Origin: Bacteroidota bacterium
GTDB taxonomy: Bacteria; Bacteroidota; Bacteroidia; Bacteroidales; B39-G9
Reading direction: 5' to 3'
Assembly: GCA_003648455.1 (NCBI GenBank)
Contig: QMPG01000004.1
Span: forward strand, 1 to 29,798
Length of the DNA stretch: 29,798 nucleotides
The notes under the pieces are model-generated. The model was given only the letters and a program-made list of their open reading frames with translations, did not search any database and was not told where the DNA came from. The first letter of the stretch is position 1, and the number at the start of each line of letters is the position of its first letter. The translations under genes and the position numbers were made by a program. Positions 1 to 9,600 of the stretch are shown here, piece after piece.

Positions 1-27
1 GGAGCAGGTGATTGGAGAACTGTTTAA
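1..27 (+). CDS. 3' end of a further LRR tail-fibre paralogue (partial)
   Basis: The first nine codons read GAGDWRTV and then TAA. This matches the C-terminal ends of the next two genes (GASDWRTY and GASDWRTV). The window therefore opens in the last codons of another member of the same family, which makes at least three tandem copies. Only the C-terminal tip is present. The next gene starts 13 bases after the stop, behind an AAGGAA ribosome binding site. The match is short, but it is exact in position, frame and stop placement. Confidence 0.8.
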   Translation, partial: GAGDWRTV

Positions 28-40
28 TTAAGGAATTAAA

Positions 41-3000
41 ATGGCACAAGGTAACGTAGAATTTACTAAAAAAGTTAATTATCAAATAGGCAAAACTGAT
101 TATGCTGATGTTATATTAGATGATATTCAAAAAGTACAAGTAGCTCAACATATACTCAACGCTCAGATCAACGCTGGTGATTTAGTCACCGATATTGAAA
201 TGCCTATTGGTATGTTAGGAGCTGAGCTTGATTGGGACGAAGGGGTCTTAGACGACCTACTCGTCGGAATTGCTTCTGGGCCAAGATTAACAATAATTCA
301 AGACCTTGCCGATGAAAATGTCAGAGTTGGATATCAAGATCATTTTAGTTTTGATGTTAATTCCCCAAGCGAAGCTGGTTTTGACTTTACTTTCCCAAGT
401 AGAAATGGTTATATAATAGATGCTATTATAGATTGGGGAGATGATACACAATCTGATATTACAACATGGAACGATCCTAATCTAGTTCATAATTATACTG
501 GTTTGTTTGATGGAACCATCACAGTCAAAGGTGTATGTGAGTTTTTTCAATTTACTTGGACAGAACAAAATGTAGTATCACTAAACGAAGTAATAAATCT
601 TACCAATCTTAGAGCGGTTGGTTTTGGTAGCCAAACAGGAATTGGTGATGGCGGTCAATTTAATGTTCATCCTTCTTGGTGGCAGAAATGGGCTATAGTA
701 GAGGACTTTAGCTATCTATTTTATAATTGTGGCATAAGTGAAATACCAACTAGTTTATTTAGTAATTGTACTTCTGCAACAACATTCTATAGAGCTTTTA
801 GTGGTAATCCAAATATTACTACAATACCAGATGGGTTGTTTGATGACTGTACTTCCACTATCAGTTTTGAAGAAACTTTTAAAGATATTGGCATAACAGA
901 AATTCCAGTAGATTTATTTAAATATATACCTGATGTATTAAATAATAATCGGTGGAAGAGTACTTTTAATGGATGTGGAGACCTAACAACAATACCCGCT
1001 GACCTATTTAGATACCATACATTAGCAACAACTTTTTCTGGAACGTTTTTCTACTGTACGTCTTTGGTAGAAATACCTGCAGGGCTATTTGATTACAATA
1101 CAGATGTAACAAGCTTCACCTCATTGTTTTATGGTTGTTCTTCATTAACAACAATACCTGCTGAATTATTTAGATACAACATATTAGCAAAAACTTTCTT
1201 ACAGACATTTCGATATTGTACTTCAGTGACTACGATACCACCAGGAATGTTTGATTACCATCCAGATGTAACTTATTTTAGAGAAGTATTTGCAGGAACA
1301 GGTATAACTTCAATTCCGGATAACTGGATGGATAATATGCCGTTGATTAATAATGTCTACCAATTATTTAATAATTGTTCTTCATTAACAACAATACCTG
1401 CTGAACTATTTAGATATAATACTTTAATAGAAAATGCGATAGGTATATTTCAAAATTGCACTTCATTAGTAACAATACCAACAGGATTATTTGATTATAA
1501 TACAGAAGTAATTGACTTTTCAAATGCGTTTTCTGGAGATAGTGTGTTAACAACAATACCAGCAGACTTATTTAGATATAACACTAAAGTAACTAATTTT
1601 AGTGCTGTTTTCTATAATGATGTAGAGTTAACATCACTTCCTACTGGATTATTTGATAATTGTTCTTCTGCTACTAATTTCAGCAACTCGTTTAGATTTT
1701 GTTCTTTAACATCACTTCCTGCTGACTTATTTGATGATTGTACCGCCGCTATTGAATTTGATTACTGTTTCCAAAATAACAATATAAGAACAATACCTGA
1801 TAATCTATTTGACAGTTGTACTTTAGCTACAGAGTTCAATTACTGTTTTGGAGGATGTAGTGATTTATATGATGTTCCAGATGAACTATTTAGATATACT
1901 ACTTCAGCTGATAATTTTGAAGACTGTTTTGGATATTGTACTGTATTATCTGGTTCAGTTACAGGAACAGGAGAATTACAAACTTGGATGGCATCTCATT
2001 CTCCTTCTGCAGCTTGGAGATGTTTTCAGGGGTGCACCGGAATTCAAGACTGGGATTTAATTCCTGTGACTTGGGGTGGTGGTGGATTAGCTGCTTTAAC
2101 TAATAATATGAATTTAACTATTCATGGGCAAGATCCAACTACTTGGGATTTTACGCTGCCAATAAATAATATCGCAAATACAGGAATGGATATTGAAATT
2201 ACTTGGGGAGATGGAACTTCTAATACTTTTATAACTGATTATACTTCTTCTGATGCTATTCATACTTATACTAATGGAGAGGTAGATAACACTCTAAATA
2301 TAAAAGGAAAACTTTCTTGGTTGGATTTTACCAATTCAACAGAGCCAGGAGCACTTGTTGAAACAGGTACAGTTTCTAGGGATTTAGGGTTAACTCAATT
2401 TAAAATAAATTATTGCGCTAATTTAACATCTGTTAATTCCGGCTTAAAAGAGCATAGACAGCTTGAAAGCATCGCTTCTTTTTTTAGAGGATGCACTTCA
2501 TTAACAACAGTTCCAGGCGACATTTTCGATTATGCTTATTCAGCAAATCATCTTTATGATTTATTTAAAAGTTGTTCTTCTTTTGATACAATCCCTTCTG
2601 GTTTATTTGATAATTGTATAAGTACTTTGGATTTTGATGGTGTTTTTTTTGGTACGTCTATAACATCTATACCAACAGATTTATTTAAATATAATACTTT
2701 AGTGACTGACTTCGATGCTACTTTTTCATACACCGATATAACATCTATTCCAGCAGATTTATTTAAATATAATACAGCAGTAATCAGTTTTACAGCAACT
2801 TTTAATAACTGTACTTCATTGGCTACAATACCAGCTGATTTATTTCGATATAACACTCTTGTTAATGGCCTCTCTGTAACTTTTTCTAGTTGCACATCAA
2901 TAATTAATTTACCAGCAGATTTATTTTTATACAACACAGCAATTACTACAATAAACAATTGCTTTAAAAATTCTAATTCAATAACAACAGCAGTTACTGG

Positions 3001-3133
3001 AGTAAATGATTTAATAGATCAAGTTGAAACAAATAACTCAGGTGTATCAAAAACAGGATGTTTTGATGGCTGTACTTCAATCACAGATTATGCAAGTATT
3101 CCAATTGGGGCAAGCGACTGGAGAACTTATTAA
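41..3133 (+). CDS. BspA-type leucine-rich-repeat tail-fibre / virion surface protein 1
   Basis: Large (1030 aa) repeat protein, probably a tail fibre or other virion surface protein that contacts the host; the role is inferred. Residues 1-80 form an N-terminal region shared with the next two genes, likely for virion attachment. Next comes a PKD-like beta domain with a WGDDT motif (about 110-180). An array of about 15 BspA/DUF285-type repeats of 26-27 aa follows, with consensus xIPAxLFxYNTxxTxFxxxF. A cap (GSVTGTGEL...CFQGCTGIQDW) is followed by a second PKD-like domain with WGDGT, six more repeats, and a second cap (AVTGVNDL...CFDGCTSITDY) ending GASDWRTY. The protein is thus two similar PKD-LRR-cap units in tandem. 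There is no signal peptide, as expected for a virion protein. The start follows AAGGAA. BspA repeats are best known from bacterial and protist surface proteins, so horizontal exchange is plausible. Confidence 0.75.
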   Translation: MAQGNVEFTKKVNYQIGKTDYADVILDDIQKVQVAQHILNAQINAGDLVTDIEMPIGMLGAELDWDEGVLDDLLVGIASGPRLTIIQDLADENVRVGYQDHFSFDVNSPSEAGFDFTFPSRNGYIIDAIIDWGDDTQSDITTWNDPNLVHNYTGLFDGTITVKGVCEFFQFTWTEQNVVSLNEVINLTNLRAVGFGSQTGIGDGGQFNVHPSWWQKWAIVEDFSYLFYNCGISEIPTSLFSNCTSATTFYRAFSGNPNITTIPDGLFDDCTSTISFEETFKDIGITEIPVDLFKYIPDVLNNNRWKSTFNGCGDLTTIPADLFRYHTLATTFSGTFFYCTSLVEIPAGLFDYNTDVTSFTSLFYGCSSLTTIPAELFRYNILAKTFLQTFRYCTSVTTIPPGMFDYHPDVTYFREVFAGTGITSIPDNWMDNMPLINNVYQLFNNCSSLTTIPAELFRYNTLIENAIGIFQNCTSLVTIPTGLFDYNTEVIDFSNAFSGDSVLTTIPADLFRYNTKVTNFSAVFYNDVELTSLPTGLFDNCSSATNFSNSFRFCSLTSLPADLFDDCTAAIEFDYCFQNNNIRTIPDNLFDSCTLATEFNYCFGGCSDLYDVPDELFRYTTSADNFEDCFGYCTVLSGSVTGTGELQTWMASHSPSAAWRCFQGCTGIQDWDLIPVTWGGGGLAALTNNMNLTIHGQDPTTWDFTLPINNIANTGMDIEITWGDGTSNTFITDYTSSDAIHTYTNGEVDNTLNIKGKLSWLDFTNSTEPGALVETGTVSRDLGLTQFKINYCANLTSVNSGLKEHRQLESIASFFRGCTSLTTVPGDIFDYAYSANHLYDLFKSCSSFDTIPSGLFDNCISTLDFDGVFFGTSITSIPTDLFKYNTLVTDFDATFSYTDITSIPADLFKYNTAVISFTATFNNCTSLATIPADLFRYNTLVNGLSVTFSSCTSIINLPADLFLYNTAITTINNCFKNSNSITTAVTGVNDLIDQVETNNSGVSKTGCFDGCTSITDYASIPIGASDWRTY
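740..1960 (+). repeat. First BspA-like LRR array of surface protein 1
   Basis: About 15 consecutive units of 26-27 codons, each with an (T/E/S)IP(A/T)(D/G/E)LF core and a conserved aromatic and Cys (F..C.SL) near its end. Many units share DNA phrases such as acaacaatacc and ttatttagata. Boundaries are approximate. Confidence 0.75.
2500..2930 (+). repeat. Second BspA-like LRR array of surface protein 1
   Basis: Six further units of the same 26-27 codon repeat follow the second PKD-like domain. They run from TVPGDIF to NLPADLF. Boundaries are approximate. Confidence 0.7.
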
Positions 3134-3134
3134 T

Positions 3135-3155
3135 AGTAAAGTTAAGTTTATATAT
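3135..3155 (+). promoter_or_regulatory. Candidate phage promoter (AGTAAAGTTAA plus TATATAT)
   Basis: The gap holds AGTAAAGTTAA (3135-3145) and TATATAT (3149-3155), then an AAGGAAA ribosome binding site and the ATG. The same AGTAAAGKTAA element followed by an AT-rich box precedes genes at 6657, 12758 and 22834. It could be a late promoter served by the phage sigma factor. This is inference from recurrence only. Confidence 0.3.
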
Positions 3156-3170
3156 CTTTAAGGAAATAAA

Positions 3171-6100
3171 ATGGCTCAAGGCAATGTAGAATTTACTAAA
3201 AAAGTAACTTACCAAATAGGCAAAACTGATTACTCCGATGTCGTTTTAGACGAATACGAGAAAATAGAAGTTGCCCAACATATACTCAACGCTCAAATTA
3301 ATGGCCCAGATGTCATAACAGATACAGAAATGCCTCCACTTATGCTTGGCGCGGATTTAGATTGGGGTGTAGGTATTGTTGATGACTTACTTGTAGGAAT
3401 TGCAGGAAATAGTAGACTTTCTATTGTACAAGACTTAGATGATGAAAACGTACAGCATATAGAATATAAAGATAGATTTAAATTTAATGTAATTGGAGAT
3501 GAAGGTGGGCTGGTTTTTACGTTTCCTTCTAACTCTAGTTATGTAGCTGATTTTTATATTGATTGGGGAGATGGAACATCTTCTGATATTACTTCTTGGG
3601 ATGATCCAGAGCTAACTCATGAATATTTTGGTGCTAGTGGATGGACGGTTGAAGTAAAAGGTATCTGTGAGTATTTATATTTTAATGATGCTGGTATGAT
3701 ATATGAACTTGGAGAATGCTATAACGCTGAAACAATAAAAACAGTATCTTTTCAAAATTCTTCTATTATAAGTATTCCTAGTTCTTGGGGCAAGTTAAAT
3801 CTTCTTACAACTGCAAGTTCTATGTTTAAGTATTGTAGTAATTTAGAAACAATCCCATCGGGTTTATTTGATAACAGCCCTAATATTAATAGTTTTTTTC
3901 AGACTTGGAGAGATTGTTCTAGCCTAACAGCAATCCCAGATGGACTATTTAACAATAATCCTAACGTTAGTTCTTTTTATGGCACTTTTTATAGTTGTTC
4001 GCTTATAACATCTATACCAACTGACTTATTTAAATATAATACTTTAGTTCAGACTTTTGGACCTACTTTTCACGATACATCAATAACATCAATACCTGTT
4101 GATTTATTTAAATATTGTACTTTAGTAACTGATTTCTCTGATACTTTTAGTAGTACATTAATAACATCAATACCTGTTGATTTATTTAAATATTGTACTT
4201 TAGCACAATATTTTCAATATACTTTTAGTAGTACATTAATAACATCAATACCAAAAGGTATCTTTGATTATAATACAGAAGTTAAAAGTTTCAACTCTGT
4301 TTTCAGATACTGCTACTCTTTAACACAACTCCCAGTGAAAGATGATGAAGTTAGTCTTAATGGAGAAAGTCTATATGGGACTGAATTATTTATGTCAAGC
4401 GAAAATAATGATATACCAGCAAAAGTTAATATGTTTGACTATAATATAAAAGTAACAAACTTCACAGGAACTTTTTCAAGTACAGGAATAACATCAATAC
4501 CAACTGGTTTGTTTGATTATAATACAGCAGCTTATGAATTCAGTAGTACTTTTGATGGTTGTGATAGCATTACAGCTATACCAGCAAAGCTATTTGACAA
4601 CTGTTCACCAAACGGCTACTTCTATCAAACTTTCTACTACTGTGACAATTTGGAATCAATTCCAGCAGGATTATTTGACTCAATGACTCAAACTACAAGC
4701 TTTAGAAGAACCTTTCAAGGGTGTCCTCTTATTACAGAAATTCCAGCAGGACTATTCGATTATTGTACTGAAGTTACTGTATTTGATTCAACTTTTCAGG
4801 CATGTGATACACTTGCAACGATTCCAGCAGGATTGTTTGACTATAACATTAAAGTCACTCAAATGACTGAAGTATTTTATAGTACAGCTATAACATCTAT
4901 TCCAGTAGATTTATTTAGACATAATACTTTAATTACAAATTTTAAAAGTGTTTTTGCTAACTGTGATCTTTTAACTTCTATCCCTGAAGATTTATTTAGA
5001 TATAATACTATAGCTGAAGATTTTTCAGGGATTTTTTACACTGCTGATTTAATAGACACGATTCCAGTTGGAATATTTGACTATAATACTCTAGCGTTAA
5101 CTTTTGATACAGCTTTTGCATTTACCGCAGTAACTGAAATTCCAGCAGGATTATTTAATAATTGTACTGTTGCGACTAATTTTAATGATACATTTAATAG
5201 TATAAATATATTAGAAGTACCAGTAGATTTATTTAGATATAATGTTTTAGCTGAAAGTTTTGAAAACACTTTTAGACTTAATGTTTTTTTATATAAAGTT
5301 CCCAATAATTTATTTCAATATAATACAGCTGTTATTACTTTTGATGATACTTTCAATAATTGTAGCTCTTTAAACGGAAGCGTAACAGAAACCGGAGAGC
5401 TTTATGATTGGATGCAATCACATAACCCAGCTGTTACAACTGGTTGTTTTTATGGTTGCACAACAATTCAGGATTGGGATTTAATTCCTAGTACTTGGGG
5501 CGGTGGAGGATTAGCTGCTTTAACTAATAATATTACAATAAATGTTGCAGATAGTGGCACAGTTGCTTGGGATTTCACTCTCCCTATAAATGATATTTTA
5601 AATGTTGGAATGGATGTGGTTGTTGATTGGGGTGATGCGGGTCCAACGGACCATATCACCGATTATACTGACGTAGCTGCTACTCATAATTATCCTGATA
5701 ATATTACTTACACAATAACAATCACAGGAAAATTAAGTTGGATGGATTTCTCCTATAGCTCTCCTCTTAAAAATGTCGGTGTTACGTCAAAAGATATGGG
5801 ATTTAAGTATATATCATTTAGGAATAGTGACCTTATTACCATTGATGCAAGTTTTGGAAATAACAAACAAATTATAAATTGGGCTAATATGTTTGACGAA
5901 TGTTTTGATTTGACAACAATACCTCTTGGTACAATAAACGCACGTTACTCAAATGGGAACTACTCAAATATGTTATCTAACACTTGGTCTTTAACATCTA
6001 TTCCAGCGGGTCTACTAGACAATTGCTATAATGCAACAAACATTGTTGGTATTTTCGAGGGAAGTGCGATTACAACAATTCCAACAGGATTGTTTGATAA

Positions 6101-6626
6101 TATGCCTGAAGTAACTTCTTTAGATAGATTGTTCTATTCAAGTAATAATTTAACTGCAATCCCAATCGGTTTATTTGATAAGCTAATAAACGTAACATCT
6201 GCTGAATTTACTTTCTGGCATACATTTGATGTTGCTTCTTTACCTACCGACTTATTTAGATATAATACTTTAATTACTTCTTTTAGGGAGTGTTTTCAAA
6301 GCTCCACCACGATAACAACAATCCCTGCCGACTTCTTTAGATATAATATTTTAGCAGAAGATTTTTATAAAGTGTTTAATTCCGCTTGGGAAATCATAAA
6401 TTTACCAGCTGACCTATTCTTATACAATACTGCAATTACAATAATAGAGTTTGGATTTAAAGGATGTAATCTTTTAGTTACAGCAGTTACTGGAGTTAAT
6501 GATTTGATTGACCAAGTAGAAACAAATAATGCAAGTGTTACAAAAACTGGATGTTTTGATGGATGCACTTCAATCACAGATTATGCATCTATACCAATTG
6601 GAGCTTCTGACTGGAGAACTGTTTAA
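3171..6626 (+). CDS. BspA-type leucine-rich-repeat tail-fibre / virion surface protein 2
   Basis: 1151 aa paralogue of the upstream gene with the same plan: shared N-terminal region (1-80), PKD-like domain with WGDGT (about 125-160), about 19 repeats of 26-27 aa, cap (GSVTETGEL...CFYGCTTIQDW), second PKD-like domain (WGDAG), about 7 repeats, and a final cap ending GASDWRTV. The termini are nearly identical to the first protein, even at DNA level. The repeat arrays differ in number and sequence. One region (4082-4252) holds two almost identical 78-base units, a sign of recent in-frame repeat gain. An irregular insertion (DEVSLNGESLYGTELFMSS, about residues 387-409) interrupts the array. Probable role: host-contacting fibre or decoration. 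AAGGAAA precedes the ATG. Confidence 0.75.
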   Translation: MAQGNVEFTKKVTYQIGKTDYSDVVLDEYEKIEVAQHILNAQINGPDVITDTEMPPLMLGADLDWGVGIVDDLLVGIAGNSRLSIVQDLDDENVQHIEYKDRFKFNVIGDEGGLVFTFPSNSSYVADFYIDWGDGTSSDITSWDDPELTHEYFGASGWTVEVKGICEYLYFNDAGMIYELGECYNAETIKTVSFQNSSIISIPSSWGKLNLLTTASSMFKYCSNLETIPSGLFDNSPNINSFFQTWRDCSSLTAIPDGLFNNNPNVSSFYGTFYSCSLITSIPTDLFKYNTLVQTFGPTFHDTSITSIPVDLFKYCTLVTDFSDTFSSTLITSIPVDLFKYCTLAQYFQYTFSSTLITSIPKGIFDYNTEVKSFNSVFRYCYSLTQLPVKDDEVSLNGESLYGTELFMSSENNDIPAKVNMFDYNIKVTNFTGTFSSTGITSIPTGLFDYNTAAYEFSSTFDGCDSITAIPAKLFDNCSPNGYFYQTFYYCDNLESIPAGLFDSMTQTTSFRRTFQGCPLITEIPAGLFDYCTEVTVFDSTFQACDTLATIPAGLFDYNIKVTQMTEVFYSTAITSIPVDLFRHNTLITNFKSVFANCDLLTSIPEDLFRYNTIAEDFSGIFYTADLIDTIPVGIFDYNTLALTFDTAFAFTAVTEIPAGLFNNCTVATNFNDTFNSINILEVPVDLFRYNVLAESFENTFRLNVFLYKVPNNLFQYNTAVITFDDTFNNCSSLNGSVTETGELYDWMQSHNPAVTTGCFYGCTTIQDWDLIPSTWGGGGLAALTNNITINVADSGTVAWDFTLPINDILNVGMDVVVDWGDAGPTDHITDYTDVAATHNYPDNITYTITITGKLSWMDFSYSSPLKNVGVTSKDMGFKYISFRNSDLITIDASFGNNKQIINWANMFDECFDLTTIPLGTINARYSNGNYSNMLSNTWSLTSIPAGLLDNCYNATNIVGIFEGSAITTIPTGLFDNMPEVTSLDRLFYSSNNLTAIPIGLFDKLINVTSAEFTFWHTFDVASLPTDLFRYNTLITSFRECFQSSTTITTIPADFFRYNILAEDFYKVFNSAWEIINLPADLFLYNTAITIIEFGFKGCNLLVTAVTGVNDLIDQVETNNASVTKTGCFDGCTSITDYASIPIGASDWRTV
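3770..5340 (+). repeat. First BspA-like LRR array of surface protein 2
   Basis: About 19 units of 26-27 codons with (S/T/E)IP(V/A)(D/G)LF cores. The array includes the near-identical pair at 4082-4252 and one irregular unit around 4320-4430. Boundaries are approximate. Confidence 0.75.
4082..4252 (+). repeat. Near-identical 78-base tandem repeat inside the LRR array
   Basis: Bases 4082-4125 are identical to 4160-4203, and 4141-4174 are identical to 4219-4252. Both matches are at an offset of exactly 78 bases (26 codons, one repeat unit). The bases between the two segments have diverged. This indicates in-register duplication of one repeat unit. Confidence 0.9.
5910..6450 (+). repeat. Second BspA-like LRR array of surface protein 2
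   Basis: About seven units from TIPLGTI to NLPADLF after the second PKD-like domain. Boundaries are approximate. Confidence 0.65.
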
Positions 6627-6627
6627 T

Positions 6628-6646
6628 AGTAAAGTTAATAATATAG
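6628..6646 (+). promoter_or_regulatory. Candidate phage promoter (AGTAAAGTTAA plus ATAATATAG)
   Basis: AGTAAAGTTAA (6628-6638) lies just after the stop of surface protein 2, followed by an ATAATATAG box and GAGGAA before the ATG at 6657. It repeats the element before 3171. Shared ancestry of the two gene ends could also explain the match, so promoter function is uncertain. Confidence 0.25.
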
Positions 6647-6656
6647 AGGAATAATA

Positions 6657-9600
6657 ATGTCACAAAAAAATGTTGACTTCATGAAGAAGAATAAATATCA
6701 ATTCAAAAAACAAATTACACCACCTGACGATTATGAATCAATCAGAGCAACTCAGGAAATTTTTAATGCTCAGATGGATGGAACAGAAATATTCTTAGAT
6801 GCAGATATGCCAATAGACCCTTTTGACACAACTGTCGATTGGTCTGTTGGGCCAGCTCCTAACGATGAAATATTTAGAGCTACAAAAAATAAACACATAG
6901 CAGAAGAAGATTTAGGCAGTGGTGTTTATGAACCAATAAAAGATTTATCAGGAACTCTACCTTATGGATTACCAAAAGATTATACATTTACTATTACTTA
7001 TTATGATATTGCAGTCTTTCATAATAAAATCATCTTAGCAGGAGCTGCTGGTATCGTTCATAGTTTTGACTTATTTTCAGAAACTCTTGAAACAGACGGA
7101 GCTGGTATCTCAAACGATGGTTCAGCAACAGGTCTATTTGATATTCGTAAAATATTAATAAAAGATGATTTGCTGATATTTGTTACAGTTGGTAATAAAA
7201 TAGCAACATATGATTATTCAACTGACACTTGGAACGCTCATAATAGCGGAACTCCATACACTAATACTACAAACGCTGCGTTTGGAGAAAACATAACTGG
7301 AAGTTCCATTATACTTGATGGAGATACTTTAATAGTTGCTGGAATAGAGGGAGTAGCTTCTCACGATGGAACTGCTTGGAAAAATTATGATGGGACTGGA
7401 ACAGGAACTGGAATCTTTCTCTACTATAACGAATTAGGTCTTATAGAAGGTAGAGACGAAATTATATCAATAATTAGATATAATCAATTTATCGTATGTT
7501 CAACAGTTGGCGCAGCAGTGTTTAATCATAATGGAACTGGTTGGACTGACTATCTTGGTGGTGGAGAAGCAGATGGACCTTTTACTCAAGGTTATATGCC
7601 TCTGGCGAGAATGGTTATCTATGAAACAGATTTACTTTTTATTGCTTGGGATAGTGTCATAAGTTCTTATGACACAAATGGATTATGGAAATTTTTTGAT
7701 GGAACTGGAACTGGAAGTGGGTTATATAATAACACAGTATATTCTCAGGGTAATATTAATATGGCTGTTGTTTATCATGGAGACTTAATTCTTTTCGGTA
7801 ACCAAACTAGAGATATTGCTTATTACGATGGTTCTTCATGGCATACACCATTATCTAATAATAAATATGCTTGTTATACATTTAATAACAATCAGTATGC
7901 AATTAATCACACTATATATAACGATTCTATTTACATCGTTGGATATGCAAACTCTGTTCTTACTATGTTAGAAGAGGATAATGGTGACGTTAGTGTTTAT
8001 CAGAGAATTGGATTCTCTGATAATGACAATCCTTTTTTAACAAGAGAAATGCCAACTACAATGACTTCAACTACTTCAATAAAAGTTAATTGTGGTATTC
8101 AATTTGGAGACTATCTTGTCTTCGGATGTGATAATGGAGAAGTTTTCTACTATAATACAGCACTGGAAACATGGCACGCATATGACGACGCAGGAACCGG
8201 ACCTAACTCTATAGGTGTTGGTGGAGCACTAGAAGGAAAAGCAATCTACACAATGCAATATTACTCTGATTGTTTAATTATTGCTGGTGAAACTGGATAT
8301 ATTGCATACTGGAATTCTACAGATGATTCATGGTATGCTTCAAATAATACTCAACAACCTGGAGAGAAAGATTTCAATGGACGTTCTCTTATTGTTGGAA
8401 CAAGTAATATTATTGCAATGCCAATTATGGAATCAATAGATGAAATTTGCATTGTTTCTAGTGATGGTAGAGTTGGTAGTATGTCTGCTGAAAATGGAAT
8501 AGATTATCTTGGAGCAACAGTTTCAGGATCTCCAACTACTATCTATTACGATAATGCGACTGCAAGTTACCTTACTTTATCTGAAGTTTACAGTGCAATT
8601 GTTATGAAACCAAGAAGCTCTGAGTATAAAGAATATTTAGTATTAGGAAGTAGCGGACAAACAATTTCTTGTGATAACGCAAATGCATGGCAAGCAAACG
8701 GAGCCCCTGTAATAGATAATCCATTTACCAACATTGCTGGTACAGGGTTTTCAGGAACCGTGTTTGGAATGGTTCAATTCAAAGGATATTTAATTGCTTT
8801 TTCTTCTGGTGGATATGCTTCATGTGATTGGAATGGTGCATGGTCTTCTTATGTACCAGCAGAGATTCAAGATCCAGTGTCTATTTGGAAGGGTAGTTGG
8901 AATGGAAATATTCATGTAAGATTCCCAGAACTAGTTTATAAAACAGGACGAAAACCTGATTATGTTTACGAAGCGGATGAAAACTCTGCTTATTTAGGTC
9001 TTGCTTATACGAATAGATTAGGTACTACAAGATCATTAGATTTATCTACTTGGCCTCTCCTTGGAGTTACATCAACTGCGACTGGTGAAATTTTATTTGG
9101 TAAGACTACCGATAATGATATTTCTACTTTATTTGGACAAGAGTTTTATGAAGTAGTTGCGTTAGATGCTGTTGATACTTCTCATGTTACAAACTTCATG
9201 AGGGAGCCTATAACCGCTGTCGCTAGTACAAATGTAATATTTTCAGTGATTGCAAGAAAAGGGACTGCTGATGAATCTGCAGTTCGAATAGATAATCAAA
9301 GTGTTAGCAATACAGTAATAGGAACAGCTTTAATTGATTTTACAACTCAATCAGTAACCTCTACAGATAGTGGAGTATTAATAAGTCAGGAGTGGTTTGA
9401 TAATGATACCGTTAGAATTTATATGCACGTAAGTGGAACTCTCTCAGCTGGACATAACTTGAACTATAGATTATATGCAAATTATGGAACTGGAACTGGG
9501 GTTATTGGAGCTTCTACAAAATACATGAGACCTATGGTAACAGATGTTTCTATGACACATAATGTTCCTTGGAATTACAATGTTCAAGCACTAAAAATTA

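Noticed and set aside
2554..2958. Minus-strand open frame opposite surface protein 1, and similar ones at 5081-5305, 5468-5659 and 6365-6577
   Set aside because: They are antisense shadows of the LRR repeats; their repeated LYxNKSAG phrases are the reverse reading of the YNT/LF repeat codons, with no ribosome binding sites.
740..6450. Regular repeats that might suggest a CRISPR array
   Set aside because: They are 78-81 base coding repeats inside long open frames, with no unique spacers and no cas genes.
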